Shown in pieces: positions 25,161 through 33,679 of a DNA stretch of 64,000 nucleotides. Both the position numbers and the translations under genes were made by a program. The stretch is taken from the NCBI GenBank assembly GCA_025966315.1, contig JAOPUZ010000051.1, forward strand, positions 186,001 through 250,000. The letters run 5' to 3'. Numbering within the stretch: position 1 is the stretch's first letter; each line of letters opens with the position of its first letter. The stretch comes from Frankiales bacterium (GTDB lineage Bacteria; Actinomycetota; Actinomycetes; Mycobacteriales; Jatrophihabitantaceae). The notes beneath the pieces were generated by a model, which saw nothing but the letters and a program-made list of their open reading frames with translations, made no database searches and was not told the origin of the DNA.

Positions 25161-26510
25161 TCAGCCGTTCAGATCGAGCGCCTCAACTGCTCTGGCCACG
25201 GCCAGCAGCCGATGATCGTGACCCGAATAGGCCTCCAAGGACAGCCCGATCGGTAGTCCAGCGCGCGACCGTCCACCAGGCAAGCTGATCGACGGCATGC
25301 CGGCCACCGACCCCGGCCCGGTGTTGCGTAGCGACATCCCGACTACCGACACCTCGTGGCCATTGTGCTGTGTCCGGTCGTCCACACCCAACGGCGGCGG
25401 CAGCATCGCAACCGTGGGGTAGATGAGCGCGTCGAATTGCTGCGCGACCAGGGCGTCCTGGTAAAGGTCACGGATGCGATCGCGCACCAGCAGGCCGTCG
25501 CGGTAGTCCTCTTCGGTCAGGTCGCTGGCCAGTGCTGCTCGTAGCGCACTGGCCACATCGGGCGAACCGGCCTGATCGGCCAAGTCAGCGACCGTGAGGC
25601 TCGAATAAGGCTCCCGCAGCGAATGCAGGTAGTCAGCCAGGTCGCGCTGGACCTCATAGAACACAACGGGATAGCCGGCTTGGTTGTCCAGGTGCTGCAC
25701 CTGACTGAGGTCGATGTCGGTCAGGCTGACACCGGCCGACGACAGCGTCGTCAACCATCGGTCGACGGCTAACTCGATGTCGGGATCGAGGTCGTCGTAG
25801 AAGCCCGGGCGGGGCACGGCGAGTCGCACAGTGGACAGTTCGAGCGGGGCCTGCTCCTGGAAGACTTCGCCGGCCAGGACGGCATCGACCAGTTGAACGG
25901 TGAGCACCGAGTTCGCGAATACGCCGATCGTGTCGCGGGTATGCGACAGCGGAGCCACGCCGTCGCCCGGGTACCGTCCCACGGTCGGCCGCAAGCCGAC
26001 CACCCCGCAGTGCGCGGCCGGGATACGCATCGAACCGCCGGTGTCGGTCCCGAGCGCGAAAGGAACCACCCCGAGGGCCACCGCTGCCGCGCTGCCGCCG
26101 CTGGATCCGCCGGCCGACCGAGCCGGATCGACCGGGTTGCGCACCGGACCGAATCCGCCGTTGTTGCTGGTGATTCCGAAGGCAAGCTCATGCAGATTGG
26201 CCTTGCCGACCAACAGCGCCCCCGCGGACCGCAGGCGCGCGATCGCGGTAGCGTCCGCGGTGCGCGAACCGCGCAGACTCGGTGTGCCGGCCGTCGTGGG
26301 CAATTGCACGGTATTGATATTGTCCTTCGCCACGAACGGGACTCCAGCCAGCCGGCCGGCGAGCGGCGGCGGGTCAATGTCCTCGACGATGTCGATGAAT
26401 GCGCCGTAGTCGGCGGCCGCGCGGGCGGCGGCCTGGAGTACCGCGCCGAGCGCAATGTTGGCGGCATCCGCACGAAGCACGGCGTATCCATCCATGGCGC
26501 TGCTCACCAC
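25161..26510 (-). CDS. Amidase-signature hydrolase
   Basis: 449 residues. The Ser-cisSer-Lys triad is visible: Lys in VPFVAKDNINT, and the serines in RSAGGSSGGSAAAVALGVV and GTDTGGSMRIPAAHCG. This family hydrolyses amides such as aryl amides, indole-acetamide or ureides; substrate cannot be read from sequence. The C-terminus GMPSISLPGGRSRAGLPIGL is normal. Divergent from the F420-type gene at 26665 across 154 bases. Confidence 0.9.
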   Translation of the reverse strand: MVSSAMDGYAVLRADAANIALGAVLQAAARAAADYGAFIDIVEDIDPPPLAGRLAGVPFVAKDNINTVQLPTTAGTPSLRGSRTADATAIARLRSAGALLVGKANLHELAFGITSNNGGFGPVRNPVDPARSAGGSSGGSAAAVALGVVPFALGTDTGGSMRIPAAHCGVVGLRPTVGRYPGDGVAPLSHTRDTIGVFANSVLTVQLVDAVLAGEVFQEQAPLELSTVRLAVPRPGFYDDLDPDIELAVDRWLTTLSSAGVSLTDIDLSQVQHLDNQAGYPVVFYEVQRDLADYLHSLREPYSSLTVADLADQAGSPDVASALRAALASDLTEEDYRDGLLVRDRIRDLYQDALVAQQFDALIYPTVAMLPPPLGVDDRTQHNGHEVSVVGMSLRNTGPGSVAGMPSISLPGGRSRAGLPIGLSLEAYSGHDHRLLAVARAVEALDLNG

Positions 26511-26664
26511 GACCCCCTTTTTGGGCTGGCAATCGATACGTTTGTCAACGCAGAAGCGAAGACGCTGATCAGCCTACGTATCGGCCTGAGTCGAGGGCGA
26601 CAGGCTGGCGAGTGTCCAACCAGTACCGCGCAGACGGTGATGGTCCAGTCGAAAGGATTGCGTC

Positions 26665-27546
26665 ATGGCAGATGTCAAGTTCGGATGGTTGTCCCCCGTC
26701 GCGGGCCACGCAGGCAGCGATTTTCAACCAATTGTCATGTACCAGGAGGAGCACATTCTGCCGCAGGCGTTGCCGCATTTCGATTCGGTCTGGATCGCGG
26801 ATCACTTCTACGGTTTCGACGCCGACAAGAAGGAGGGCTTTCTCGAAGGCTGGACGACTCTCACCTGGCTGGCAGCCAAATTCCCGAACGTGATGTTGTG
26901 CCATCACGTGCTGGGCGTCGGCTATCGAAACCCGGCGCTCACCGCCAAGATGTCGGCGACCCTGCAGGTGCTGTCCGGCGGCCGATTCATGCTCGGCATC
27001 GGCGCCGGATGGCGGGCAGCTGAATATCGCTCTTACGGCTACGACTTTCCCAAGACTCCGGCGCGCCTGCAGCAACTCGAAGAAGCCGTCCAGATCTGCC
27101 GTCTGATGTGGACGGACCCACATCCGAGCTTCACCGGCGAGTACTTCCAGATCGATGACGCGGCGGCCACCCCGCTGCCTGATGTCGTGCCGCCGATTTG
27201 TATCGGCAGCTCCGGAGAAAAGATCGGCTTGCCCATCGTCGGACGTCAGGCCGACGCCTGGAACACGATTTACATGGGCGATGACGAGAGCTGGACGCGT
27301 AAGCGCGACATCGTTCACGCGTCGGCGACTGAGGCGGGACGCGATCCGGCCGACATAGAAATTACGGTCACGTACGCCGGAGACCTGCCCGAATCCGATG
27401 CCGAATCCGAGCAATGGATCGCGAAATTGCGGCACCTCACCGATCTCGGGGCCACCCACTTCGTGATGGATTTCGGCCATCCACTCGACGTCGAACCCGC
27501 GCTCAGATTCGCCGAGCAGGTCATCGCCCCGATGAAGGCCGGCTGA
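26665..27546 (+). CDS. LLM-class F420-dependent oxidoreductase
   Basis: 293 residues, luciferase-like barrel. FDSVWIADHFYGF, VLGVGYRNPALTAKMSATLQ and SGGRFMLGIGAGWRAAEY are characteristic of F420-dependent members; the last is the typical cofactor loop. Reaction unknown. AAAGGA precedes ATG 26665. Confidence 0.9.
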   Translation: MADVKFGWLSPVAGHAGSDFQPIVMYQEEHILPQALPHFDSVWIADHFYGFDADKKEGFLEGWTTLTWLAAKFPNVMLCHHVLGVGYRNPALTAKMSATLQVLSGGRFMLGIGAGWRAAEYRSYGYDFPKTPARLQQLEEAVQICRLMWTDPHPSFTGEYFQIDDAAATPLPDVVPPICIGSSGEKIGLPIVGRQADAWNTIYMGDDESWTRKRDIVHASATEAGRDPADIEITVTYAGDLPESDAESEQWIAKLRHLTDLGATHFVMDFGHPLDVEPALRFAEQVIAPMKAG

Positions 27547-27636
27547 CCGCGGCGCCAGGTCGGCGCGTCACTCGCGCTATCGTTATCGCTCGCAGCTGCA
27601 ACAGCGACGCGGCCTCAACCGGGCGCGGCGCTGCCT

Positions 27637-27709
27637 GCCCTCGTAGCTCAGGGGATAGAGCGCCGGACTCCTAAGCCGGGCGTCGCCAGTTCGATTCTGG
27701 CCGGGGGCA
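27637..27709 (+). tRNA. tRNA-Arg(CCT)
   Basis: Acceptor GCCCTCG pairs with CGGGGGC (one G-T), D arm GCTC/GAGC, anticodon loop CTCCTAA with anticodon CCT, T arm GCCAG/CTGGC with TTCGATT, discriminator A. CCA is not encoded. No duplicated 3' fragment flanks it, so no integration is seen here. Confidence 0.95.
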
Positions 27710-27848
27710 CTCCATGCGCGACACCAGTCCGCAGGTGCCAAGCTACGGGTGGCGACCACCGTTCTCGAGCGCGAGATGTACATCGAAGCCGGCGCTGCTT
27801 CGGCTCGCGCCGGGCACGCTGCACTTGGGCTCGGCCACCGGTCACCGG

Positions 27849-27882
27849 ACCACCGCGGCCACCGCGGCCACCGCGGCCACCG
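27849..27882 (+). repeat. 9-bp tandem repeat (GCCACCGCG)
   Basis: Between tRNA-Arg and the cupin gene, nearly four copies of a 9-bp unit. The rest of the 27710-27955 gap shows no supported gene; it should contain the promoter of the cupin operon. Confidence 0.75.
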
Positions 27883-27955
27883 ATCTCACGATGTGATGCC
27901 GAAAGTTACGCCTCATAGGTGACAGCACACCCGCTGACTCCCTGAGGAGGATCCG

Positions 27956-28339
27956 ATGCCCAGTGCATCTCGCTCGACCACACCGGTCGGTATCGACCTG
28001 GACGTTGTCGAAGGCCGTTATGCCGAACTCGACGACCACACAGTCTCGTTCGAGACATTCAAGCAGGACCTGGACGTGGCGCCCTACTTCCGCGGACTGC
28101 CCGGCGGTGCCTGTACCTGCCAGCACGTTGGTTATGTGACGTCGGGCCAGATCACCTTTCGGTGGCCGGACCGTGAAGAGACCTACGTTGAGGGCGATGC
28201 GTACGTGGCTGCTCCCGGGCATCGCCCGCTCATCGCCGCCGGTACGTCGCTCGTCGAGTTCAGCCGGACCGCTGACCTACAACCGGTCATGACGGTTATC
28301 GGCCGCAACATCGAGGCGATGGCGCAGGCCGGGTCATGA
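27956..28339 (+). CDS. Small cupin-domain protein, paralogue of 1657-2037
   Basis: 127 residues. GYVTSGQITFRWPDRE, VEGDAYVAAPGH and a Cys pair in GACTCQHVGYV mirror the first cupin. GAGGA precedes ATG 27956. ATGA overlap (28336-28339) couples it to the next gene. Possible role as a small-molecule sensor or metal-binding enzyme; unknown. Confidence 0.82.
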   Translation: MPSASRSTTPVGIDLDVVEGRYAELDDHTVSFETFKQDLDVAPYFRGLPGGACTCQHVGYVTSGQITFRWPDREETYVEGDAYVAAPGHRPLIAAGTSLVEFSRTADLQPVMTVIGRNIEAMAQAGS

Positions 28340-28764
28340 CCGCCGTCCGTGAGTGGTCTGCACTCGACCGCGGCCTGGCCGACCTGGCTCGGCAGTTCGT
28401 CACCTGGCTCGAAACGGGTGTTCGTCCGGACAAGCTTTTTGCCGAGGACGTGTTCGCTGATCTCAGCGTTCCGCACTGGCGGGTACAGGCTCAGGGCACT
28501 GACGCCACCTTCCAGCTGCGCGAGGACGGCCATCCCTTCCAGGGCGAGGTCCGCGTCGAAGCCCTGGACGCCACCTCTCGTGGCTTCCTCATCCAGTTCG
28601 AGGAGCGTTGGGACGCCGACGGGCACCGGTGGTACTGCCGCGAGCTGATCCACTGCGCCGTCACCGGCGGGCGGATCAGTGAGCTGGCCATCTCTTGCAC
28701 CGGCGACTGGGACGAAGCGGTGCAGCAGCGGCACGCTGAGCAGGTACGCCTGATTCGGGCCTGA
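28336..28764 (+). CDS. Hypothetical NTF2/SnoaL-like protein
   Basis: 142 residues. LARQFVTWLETGVRPDKLFA, FADLSVPHWRVQA and QFEERWDADGHRWYCRELIH suggest an NTF2-like cone fold, but I do not recognise a named family. It overlaps the cupin gene by four bases and is followed 16 bases later by the TPR protein, so the three form an operon. Confidence 0.7.
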   Translation: MTAVREWSALDRGLADLARQFVTWLETGVRPDKLFAEDVFADLSVPHWRVQAQGTDATFQLREDGHPFQGEVRVEALDATSRGFLIQFEERWDADGHRWYCRELIHCAVTGGRISELAISCTGDWDEAVQQRHAEQVRLIRA

Positions 28765-28780
28765 CCGTAACCTGACGAGG

Positions 28781-30598
28781 GTGGCGAGAGACCCGACGTC
28801 TGCGGCGTCGCTGCTGGCCCGGGCCGAGCAGGCCTGGTCCAGCGGCGACGGCGAGGCCGCCATAACTCTGTTCGACCGTGCCGCCGCCGCCGCGGCGGGG
28901 CCGGACGGGCTGGATGTCCGTGCTGCGGCAGTTCTCGGACTCGCGCGTGGCCAGCAGTACAACCTGAGCCCTGGGCTGCTACCGGTCCGCTTGCACGCGG
29001 TCTACGAATCGGTCGGCGATCCGCGGCTGCGGGCCCGTCTCGCAGCCGCCCTGGCCCGGTGTTGGGCCTACGCCAACGAGCCGCGCCGAGCCAGACCTTT
29101 CGCGATCGAGGCCCTGCACTTGGCCGAGCAGCACGACGACCCGGTGCTGCTAGCAGACGCCCTGGATGCCGCGCTCGCCTCGCACTGGGGGCCCGACGAC
29201 CTGGCTCTGCGTCGAGACTGGGCCCTTCAACTGGCCGACGCCGCCGCCCATCTCGCCGACCACGACGCCCGCCTGCAAGCACAACTGTGGTCGCTCACCG
29301 TGGCGTGGGAGGTGCTCGACCTACCCCGAATACACCGATCGATACGCGCCATCGAAATACTGGCCGAGGAGTCGCCGCGGGCCGAGTTCTTCGCGGCAAC
29401 CCGCCGACTACCCATCGAGCTACTACGCCAACACCTCACCGTCGCACCCTTGCTGTTCGAGCGCGCCGCCGTGGCCGCGAGAGCGGCGGTGATCCCCGAT
29501 GCGGTCGGGGTGTTGCACAGCATGCGCGGCTACACCGCATTCTTCGCAGGAGACGTCGCTACCTGTGCCGCGGAGGCACCGGCGTTCGAGGCATACGCGA
29601 TCGACTTCGGCGTCGCGACCGTGCGGGCCGAAGCGGCGGTCATCTGGCTGGGCGCCGGCCAGCTCGGCAAGGTCGCCGAAATGATCGGCGCGTTCACACC
29701 GGACGTGCTGGCCGAGCTGCCGCGGGACAGCGACTGGCTGCTCGTCATCCAGTGTGTGCTCGAAGGCGCATTGGCGACCGGCAACACTGAGATCACCGCA
29801 GCAGCCCTCGACCTGCTCGCCCCCTACGCCGGTCGCTCCGTGGTCAACGCGGGCGGCGTCATGTGGCACGGCGTCACCGACGACACGATTGCCCGGGCGC
29901 ACGCGCTACTCGGTAACGAGCAGGCAGCGACCCGCCATCGCGCAGCCGCGTTGGCCACCTACGAGCGGATCGGTGCGCGTTGGTGGCAGGACCGACTGCG
30001 AGCTCACCTGACGCACGAACCTCCACCGGCCAGCGATCTCGTCGCCGTCCACCTGCATCAGCAGCCAGGCGGGCTGTGGCTCGTCGGCCGGGAGGGCGCG
30101 ACCTTCGTACTGGCTCGGATGCGCGGGCTCACCCACCTGCACGCGCTACTCCGCCAACCGGACACCGACTTGTCCGCGCTGAGCCTCGTCGACGGCGAAG
30201 TAGTCGAGCAGACCCCGCTCGAAATCCTCGATGACGAGTCCCGACGTATCTTGAGAACCAAACTGTCCGAACTGGAAGCCGAAATCGCAGACTCAGGCCG
30301 GTCCGATCTGCGCGACGAGCACGACGCGATCACTTCCTATCTCACCCAGGCGACCGGGCTCGGAGGACGGAGCCGGACCACCGGCTCACACTCCGAACGG
30401 GCTCGAGTCGCCGTCCGCAAAGCGATCGTGGCAGCTCTCGCCAAGATCGCCGAGGCCGACCCGTGGCTCGGCCGCCACCTGCGCGACAGGATCCACACCG
30501 GCTTCGAGTGCCGTTACGAGTCAGATCCGGACCACCGCATCCGATGGATCCTGCAACCGACACCACCTGAGCATCACCACCGGCCGCCACCTTCGTGA
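28781..30598 (+). CDS. TPR-like repeat protein with conserved C-terminal domain
   Basis: 605 residues, start GTG 28781. Residues ~1-400 are helical TPR-like repeats. The C-terminal ~190 (LVGREGATFVLARMRGLTHL, SERARVAVRKAIVAALAKIA, HLRDRIHTGFECRYESDPD) is a domain I associate with the tails of several actinobacterial AAA/LuxR regulators and TPR proteins, but without a named function. No kinase, ATPase or HTH is present here, so this protein is a stand-alone version of that tail plus TPR. Confidence 0.75.
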   Translation: MARDPTSAASLLARAEQAWSSGDGEAAITLFDRAAAAAAGPDGLDVRAAAVLGLARGQQYNLSPGLLPVRLHAVYESVGDPRLRARLAAALARCWAYANEPRRARPFAIEALHLAEQHDDPVLLADALDAALASHWGPDDLALRRDWALQLADAAAHLADHDARLQAQLWSLTVAWEVLDLPRIHRSIRAIEILAEESPRAEFFAATRRLPIELLRQHLTVAPLLFERAAVAARAAVIPDAVGVLHSMRGYTAFFAGDVATCAAEAPAFEAYAIDFGVATVRAEAAVIWLGAGQLGKVAEMIGAFTPDVLAELPRDSDWLLVIQCVLEGALATGNTEITAAALDLLAPYAGRSVVNAGGVMWHGVTDDTIARAHALLGNEQAATRHRAAALATYERIGARWWQDRLRAHLTHEPPPASDLVAVHLHQQPGGLWLVGREGATFVLARMRGLTHLHALLRQPDTDLSALSLVDGEVVEQTPLEILDDESRRILRTKLSELEAEIADSGRSDLRDEHDAITSYLTQATGLGGRSRTTGSHSERARVAVRKAIVAALAKIAEADPWLGRHLRDRIHTGFECRYESDPDHRIRWILQPTPPEHHHRPPPS

Positions 30599-30615
30599 GC
30601 GTCCTCAGTCCCATC

Positions 30616-30656
30616 GGTCCGCAGGGGCCCGCAGGGGTCCGCAGGGGTCCGCAGGA
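30616..30656 (+). repeat. 10-bp tandem repeat upstream of smpB
   Basis: About four units of gcaggggtcc lie between the TPR gene and smpB. Unknown role; prone to copy-number change. Confidence 0.75.
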
Positions 30657-30709
30657 GCGCCTCGACTACATAAATGGCCACGAAGTGCCATGCGCCTCGG
30701 AACGTTGAA

Positions 30710-30715
30710 TACAGT
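30710..30715 (+). promoter_or_regulatory. -10 element for leaderless smpB
   Basis: TACAGT (TANNNT) ends seven bases before GTG 30723, matching leaderless promoter spacing, with no Shine-Dalgarno between them. Confidence 0.5.
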
Positions 30716-30722
30716 CGACCCG

Positions 30723-31232
30723 GTGACGAAGGAGCGTGGGCGCAAGGCGATCGCCACCAATCGCAAGGCCCGGCATTTGTACGTCGTACTGGACACCGTC
30801 GAGGCGGGCGTCAGCCTGGTCGGCAACGAGGTGAAGAGCCTGCGGCTCGGGCGGGCAACGTTGGGCGACGCATTCGCCACCATCGATGACCACGAGGTGT
30901 GGATGCACAACCTGCACATCGCTGAGTACGCGATGGGCAGTTGGACGAATCACGCCACCCGCCGCAAACGCAAGCTCCTACTGCACCGTGCGGAAATCCT
31001 GAAATGGGAATTGCGAGTGCGCGATAACGGGCTGTCAATGGTCCCGCTGTCCATGTACTTCAACGACGGGCTGGTGAAAGTTGAACTCGCTCTGGTGAAA
31101 GGCAAGAAGACGTGGGACAAACGCCACGACCTCGCCGAGCGCGACGCCCAGCGCGAAATCGAACGTGGCCTGTCCATGCACCTCAAAGGCCGTCAGCGGA
31201 CGTCGGCCGACCGTCTGCCTCGACGGAAATAG
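30723..31232 (+). CDS. smpB: SsrA-binding protein SmpB
   Basis: 169 residues. ERGRKAIATNRKARHLYVV, GVSLVGNEVKSLRLGRATLG, RKRKLLLHRAEI and KGKKTWDKRHDLAERD are diagnostic. It binds tmRNA in trans-translation ribosome rescue. GTG 30723 gives the usual family N-terminus (MTKERGRK); an in-frame ATG at 30690 adds 11 residues. The ssrA gene is not in the adjacent sequence. Confidence 0.95.
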   Translation: MTKERGRKAIATNRKARHLYVVLDTVEAGVSLVGNEVKSLRLGRATLGDAFATIDDHEVWMHNLHIAEYAMGSWTNHATRRKRKLLLHRAEILKWELRVRDNGLSMVPLSMYFNDGLVKVELALVKGKKTWDKRHDLAERDAQREIERGLSMHLKGRQRTSADRLPRRK

Positions 31233-31468
31233 ACGATAGGTACGACACCCATCGAATTGATCAATGCGATAGCTGCTGCCCATTTCACCTTCGAGCCTCG
31301 GATCTGACCTGAAGGCCGTCGTGCGAGATCAATCAACGCGACGACCTTGAGGACGCCCTCGACGGTTCCGCCGGCAATGATCAGGCGGCGGGAACGAGGA
31401 CTTAGCTCCGACCAGCGCGTGTGGTTCACCAGCTCAGTCTGCGCTAGCCGGTCGAACGTCGGCAACAC
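31193..31468 (-). CDS. Small two-helix membrane protein (PLDc_N-like)
   Basis: About 91 residues. RWSELSPRSRRLIIAGGTVE, LKVVALIDLARRPSGQIRG and KVKWAAAIALINSMGVVPI form the pattern of PLDc_N/DUF5652-type small membrane proteins. The start is uncertain; GTG 31468 is used. Its 3' end overlaps smpB by 40 bases on the opposite strand. Confidence 0.6.
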   Translation of the reverse strand: MLPTFDRLAQTELVNHTRWSELSPRSRRLIIAGGTVEGVLKVVALIDLARRPSGQIRGSKVKWAAAIALINSMGVVPIVYFRRGRRSADVR

Positions 31469-31585
31469 GCGATGCGCGGCGGCTCGACGGTCTGGTGGCC
31501 GCGGCCACCAGTGCGGCTGACCTCGACGTGGATATTGCTCACTAAGCCTCACCAAGCCATGCCTTGACCCCGTACCGTACAAACG

Positions 31586-31774
31586 GTGTACAAACGACGC
31601 GACGCTGCGGTGCTCGGTGCGATCCTGCTGCTCGCCGGCGTCGTGGTTTCCGCCATCTCTGGCGTCGTCGCCAATGATGCCGGCTCGGTTTGGTTGAACC
31701 CGTGGTTCGACGTCGGAATCGCGCTGTTCGTCGTCGGTTTGGTGGTGTTGGCGCTATGGACTCGCCCCTACTAG
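31586..31774 (+). CDS. Small two-helix membrane protein
   Basis: 62 residues with two clear hydrophobic helices (AVLGAILLLAGVVVSAISGV and VGIALFVVGLVVLALW). GTG start. No family recognised. It precedes the Nudix gene by 25 bases. Confidence 0.5.
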   Translation: MYKRRDAAVLGAILLLAGVVVSAISGVVANDAGSVWLNPWFDVGIALFVVGLVVLALWTRPY

Positions 31775-31799
31775 ACCGCCCGTCCGCCACAATGAGCTG

Positions 31800-32282
31800 G
31801 TGGCAATCATCAAACAAAGCGCGGGGATCCTGCTGTTCCGCCGTACCAGCGCCGCGGTCGAGGTGCTGCTCGCCCATAGCGGCGGTCCATACTTTCGCCG
31901 GCCGGATGCCAAGGGTGCCTGGTCCATCCCGAAGGGTGAATTCGTCGACGGTGAGGCCGCCCTCGATGCCGCCAAGCGCGAGTGGACGGAAGAACTCGGC
32001 CTGCCCGTGCCGGATGGCGAGTTGTCACCGCTTGGTGCGGCGGCGCAACGCAGCGGCAAGGTCGTGACGGTGTGGGCCCTCGAGGCCGATCTCGATCCCG
32101 ACACCATCGAACCTGGACTGTTCGATCTGGAATGGCCACGAGGATCCGGGCAGCTGCAGCGATTCCCGGAGATCGACCGGGTTCAATGGTTCGAACCGGG
32201 CGAGGCCGCGCCGATGATGGTGGCCGGCCAGCAGGTCTTCCTCGACCGGTTGGCTGCGATGCTGACGCAGGCGGCACACTAG
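31800..32282 (+). CDS. Nudix hydrolase
   Basis: 160 residues. The Nudix box reads GEFVDGEAALDAAKREWTEE-LG (GX5EX7REUXEEXGU), with all metal ligands. KGAWSIPKGEF before it resembles MutT1/diadenosine polyphosphate hydrolases. Start GTG; the gene ends four bases before the next start. Confidence 0.9.
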   Translation: MAIIKQSAGILLFRRTSAAVEVLLAHSGGPYFRRPDAKGAWSIPKGEFVDGEAALDAAKREWTEELGLPVPDGELSPLGAAAQRSGKVVTVWALEADLDPDTIEPGLFDLEWPRGSGQLQRFPEIDRVQWFEPGEAAPMMVAGQQVFLDRLAAMLTQAAH

Positions 32283-32286
32283 GCCC

Positions 32287-32865
32287 GTGACGATCCATTC
32301 CGATCATCCGTTCATGACCCCTGAATCCGACCGCAGCCCGATTCGCCGATTTAGAGGTCGGCTGGCCTCCCCGGTAAGCCTGTGGACCGCGCAGCACGAC
32401 GGCCGGCCAGCCGGGCTCACCGTCTCGTCGATGCTCGTGGCCGACGGCGATCCCGGCTACATCGTCGGGGTACTCGATCCGCTGTCGGACCTGTGGGACG
32501 CGCTGATCGCATCCGGCGCCGCGGCCGTCGCCCTGCTCGATTGGAGCGATTACCGGCTGGCCGACCAGTTCGGCTACGTCGCCCCGGCACCTGGCGGCCC
32601 GTTCGCATCAGCCCGCTGGCGAGAGACCGAATGGGGACCGGTCCTGCAGCACGCCACCGCGTGGGCCGGGGCGCGGCTCGTCGGTTCCCCCGCTGAACTG
32701 GGATGGGGGAAGCAGGTCACCCTTGTGGTCGAGCACATCGAGGTTGCGCCCGATCTGGATCAGCCGCTGATCCATCGACGCGGTCGCTACCGCCGGCTGG
32801 CCGAACAGGCCGGTGGCGCAACGGTGCCGCCAGCCGGGGGCGGGGGCGGGGGCGCCACGATATAG
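32287..32865 (+). CDS. Flavin-reductase-like FMN-binding protein
   Basis: 192 residues. SPVSLWTAQHDGRPAGLTVS and GYVAPAPGGPF fit the split-barrel flavin reductase/PNPOx-like fold. Function unknown. The Gly-rich C-terminus (PPAGGGGGGATI) overlaps the 3' end of the DUF429 gene on the other strand for 79 bases, across a G-rich tract. Confidence 0.72.
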   Translation: MTIHSDHPFMTPESDRSPIRRFRGRLASPVSLWTAQHDGRPAGLTVSSMLVADGDPGYIVGVLDPLSDLWDALIASGAAAVALLDWSDYRLADQFGYVAPAPGGPFASARWRETEWGPVLQHATAWAGARLVGSPAELGWGKQVTLVVEHIEVAPDLDQPLIHRRGRYRRLAEQAGGATVPPAGGGGGGATI

Positions 32866-33611
32866 CCCTGCGCGAAGTCGCCGTAGACCTTCAGTGCAGC
32901 ACGCTCGTGGTGCCACAACCACGCCACGTAGGCGCAGAGTATGGCGTCCAACTCGTCCTCGACGAGGTTCAGCTCGGCCGCTTTCGTCGCCGAGGCAACG
33001 TCCTTTCGCAACACAGCCCAACGCGCATTCCCGTCCAGCTCAAGCAACTCGCCGAAGACGCGCTCGTAATGCTCGGTGAGCAAACCGAACGCGGCACGCC
33101 GGCTTTCGACAGTGCGGGCTGGGTGAACACGAGTGGCACCCCGTCGCTTGTATTCGAGCACCCGCGACAGCCCGAAGAGCGAGACCATCGCTGGATGCGG
33201 GTAAACCTCGATGCAGACCGGGCGAGCTCTTTCGTCTGCGTCGCCGCCCGCTGGTGTACTCGGATCGGTATTCCACCCATGTCGCGCGGCCAGTCGGGCG
33301 CCTCGCAGGTCGGCGATGTGCGGCAGGCCGAGGTTTGACGGGTAGGCGCCGGCTCGGAAAGCCCGGTAATCGTTGTTTAGCTCTTTCTCGCAGGGCCGGC
33401 TGCCGGTCTGGTTGACGACGATCAACGACGCATCGATAGCGACAACCGGCGCGCCATGACCGTCATGGGCCCACTCGGCGACAACGCCATCGATGTCGTC
33501 ATCGGTGCGCACGGAGCACGAATGGATCAGCCGGCCCGTCCGATCGAGAACAGCTAAACCGGTGCGATTGCGCGCTCCCCAGGCGAGATCGATACCGAGA
33601 TAACGACTCAT
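32787..33611 (-). CDS. DUF429 family protein
   Basis: 274 residues. GIDLAWGARNRTGLAVLD at the N-terminus, VVAIDASLIVVNQTGSRPCE and CIEVYPHPAMVSLFGL are family motifs of a predicted RNase H-like fold. Unknown role. The last ~25 residues (PPPPPPAGGTVAPP) are encoded opposite the flavin-reductase-like gene, so one of the two true ends may be shorter. Confidence 0.85.
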   Translation of the reverse strand: MSRYLGIDLAWGARNRTGLAVLDRTGRLIHSCSVRTDDDIDGVVAEWAHDGHGAPVVAIDASLIVVNQTGSRPCEKELNNDYRAFRAGAYPSNLGLPHIADLRGARLAARHGWNTDPSTPAGGDADERARPVCIEVYPHPAMVSLFGLSRVLEYKRRGATRVHPARTVESRRAAFGLLTEHYERVFGELLELDGNARWAVLRKDVASATKAAELNLVEDELDAILCAYVAWLWHHERAALKVYGDFAQGYIVAPPPPPPAGGTVAPPACSASRR

Positions 33612-33636
33612 GACAAGCGGCGATGCATCGACTCAG

Positions 33637-33679
33637 CGAACACCTCGATCACCGAACACCTCGATCACCGAACACCTCG
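33637..33679 (+). repeat. 16-bp tandem repeat between DUF429 and alkB-like genes
   Basis: Units cgaacacctcgatcac at 33637-33652 and 33653-33668, then a partial third. The repeat includes the stop codon of the AlkB-like gene (33665-33667), so slippage would change its C-terminus. Confidence 0.8.

Noticed and set aside
31233-31600. tmRNA next to smpB
   Set aside because: No ssrA-like acceptor or tag sequence is visible; the region instead carries a small minus-strand membrane protein gene.
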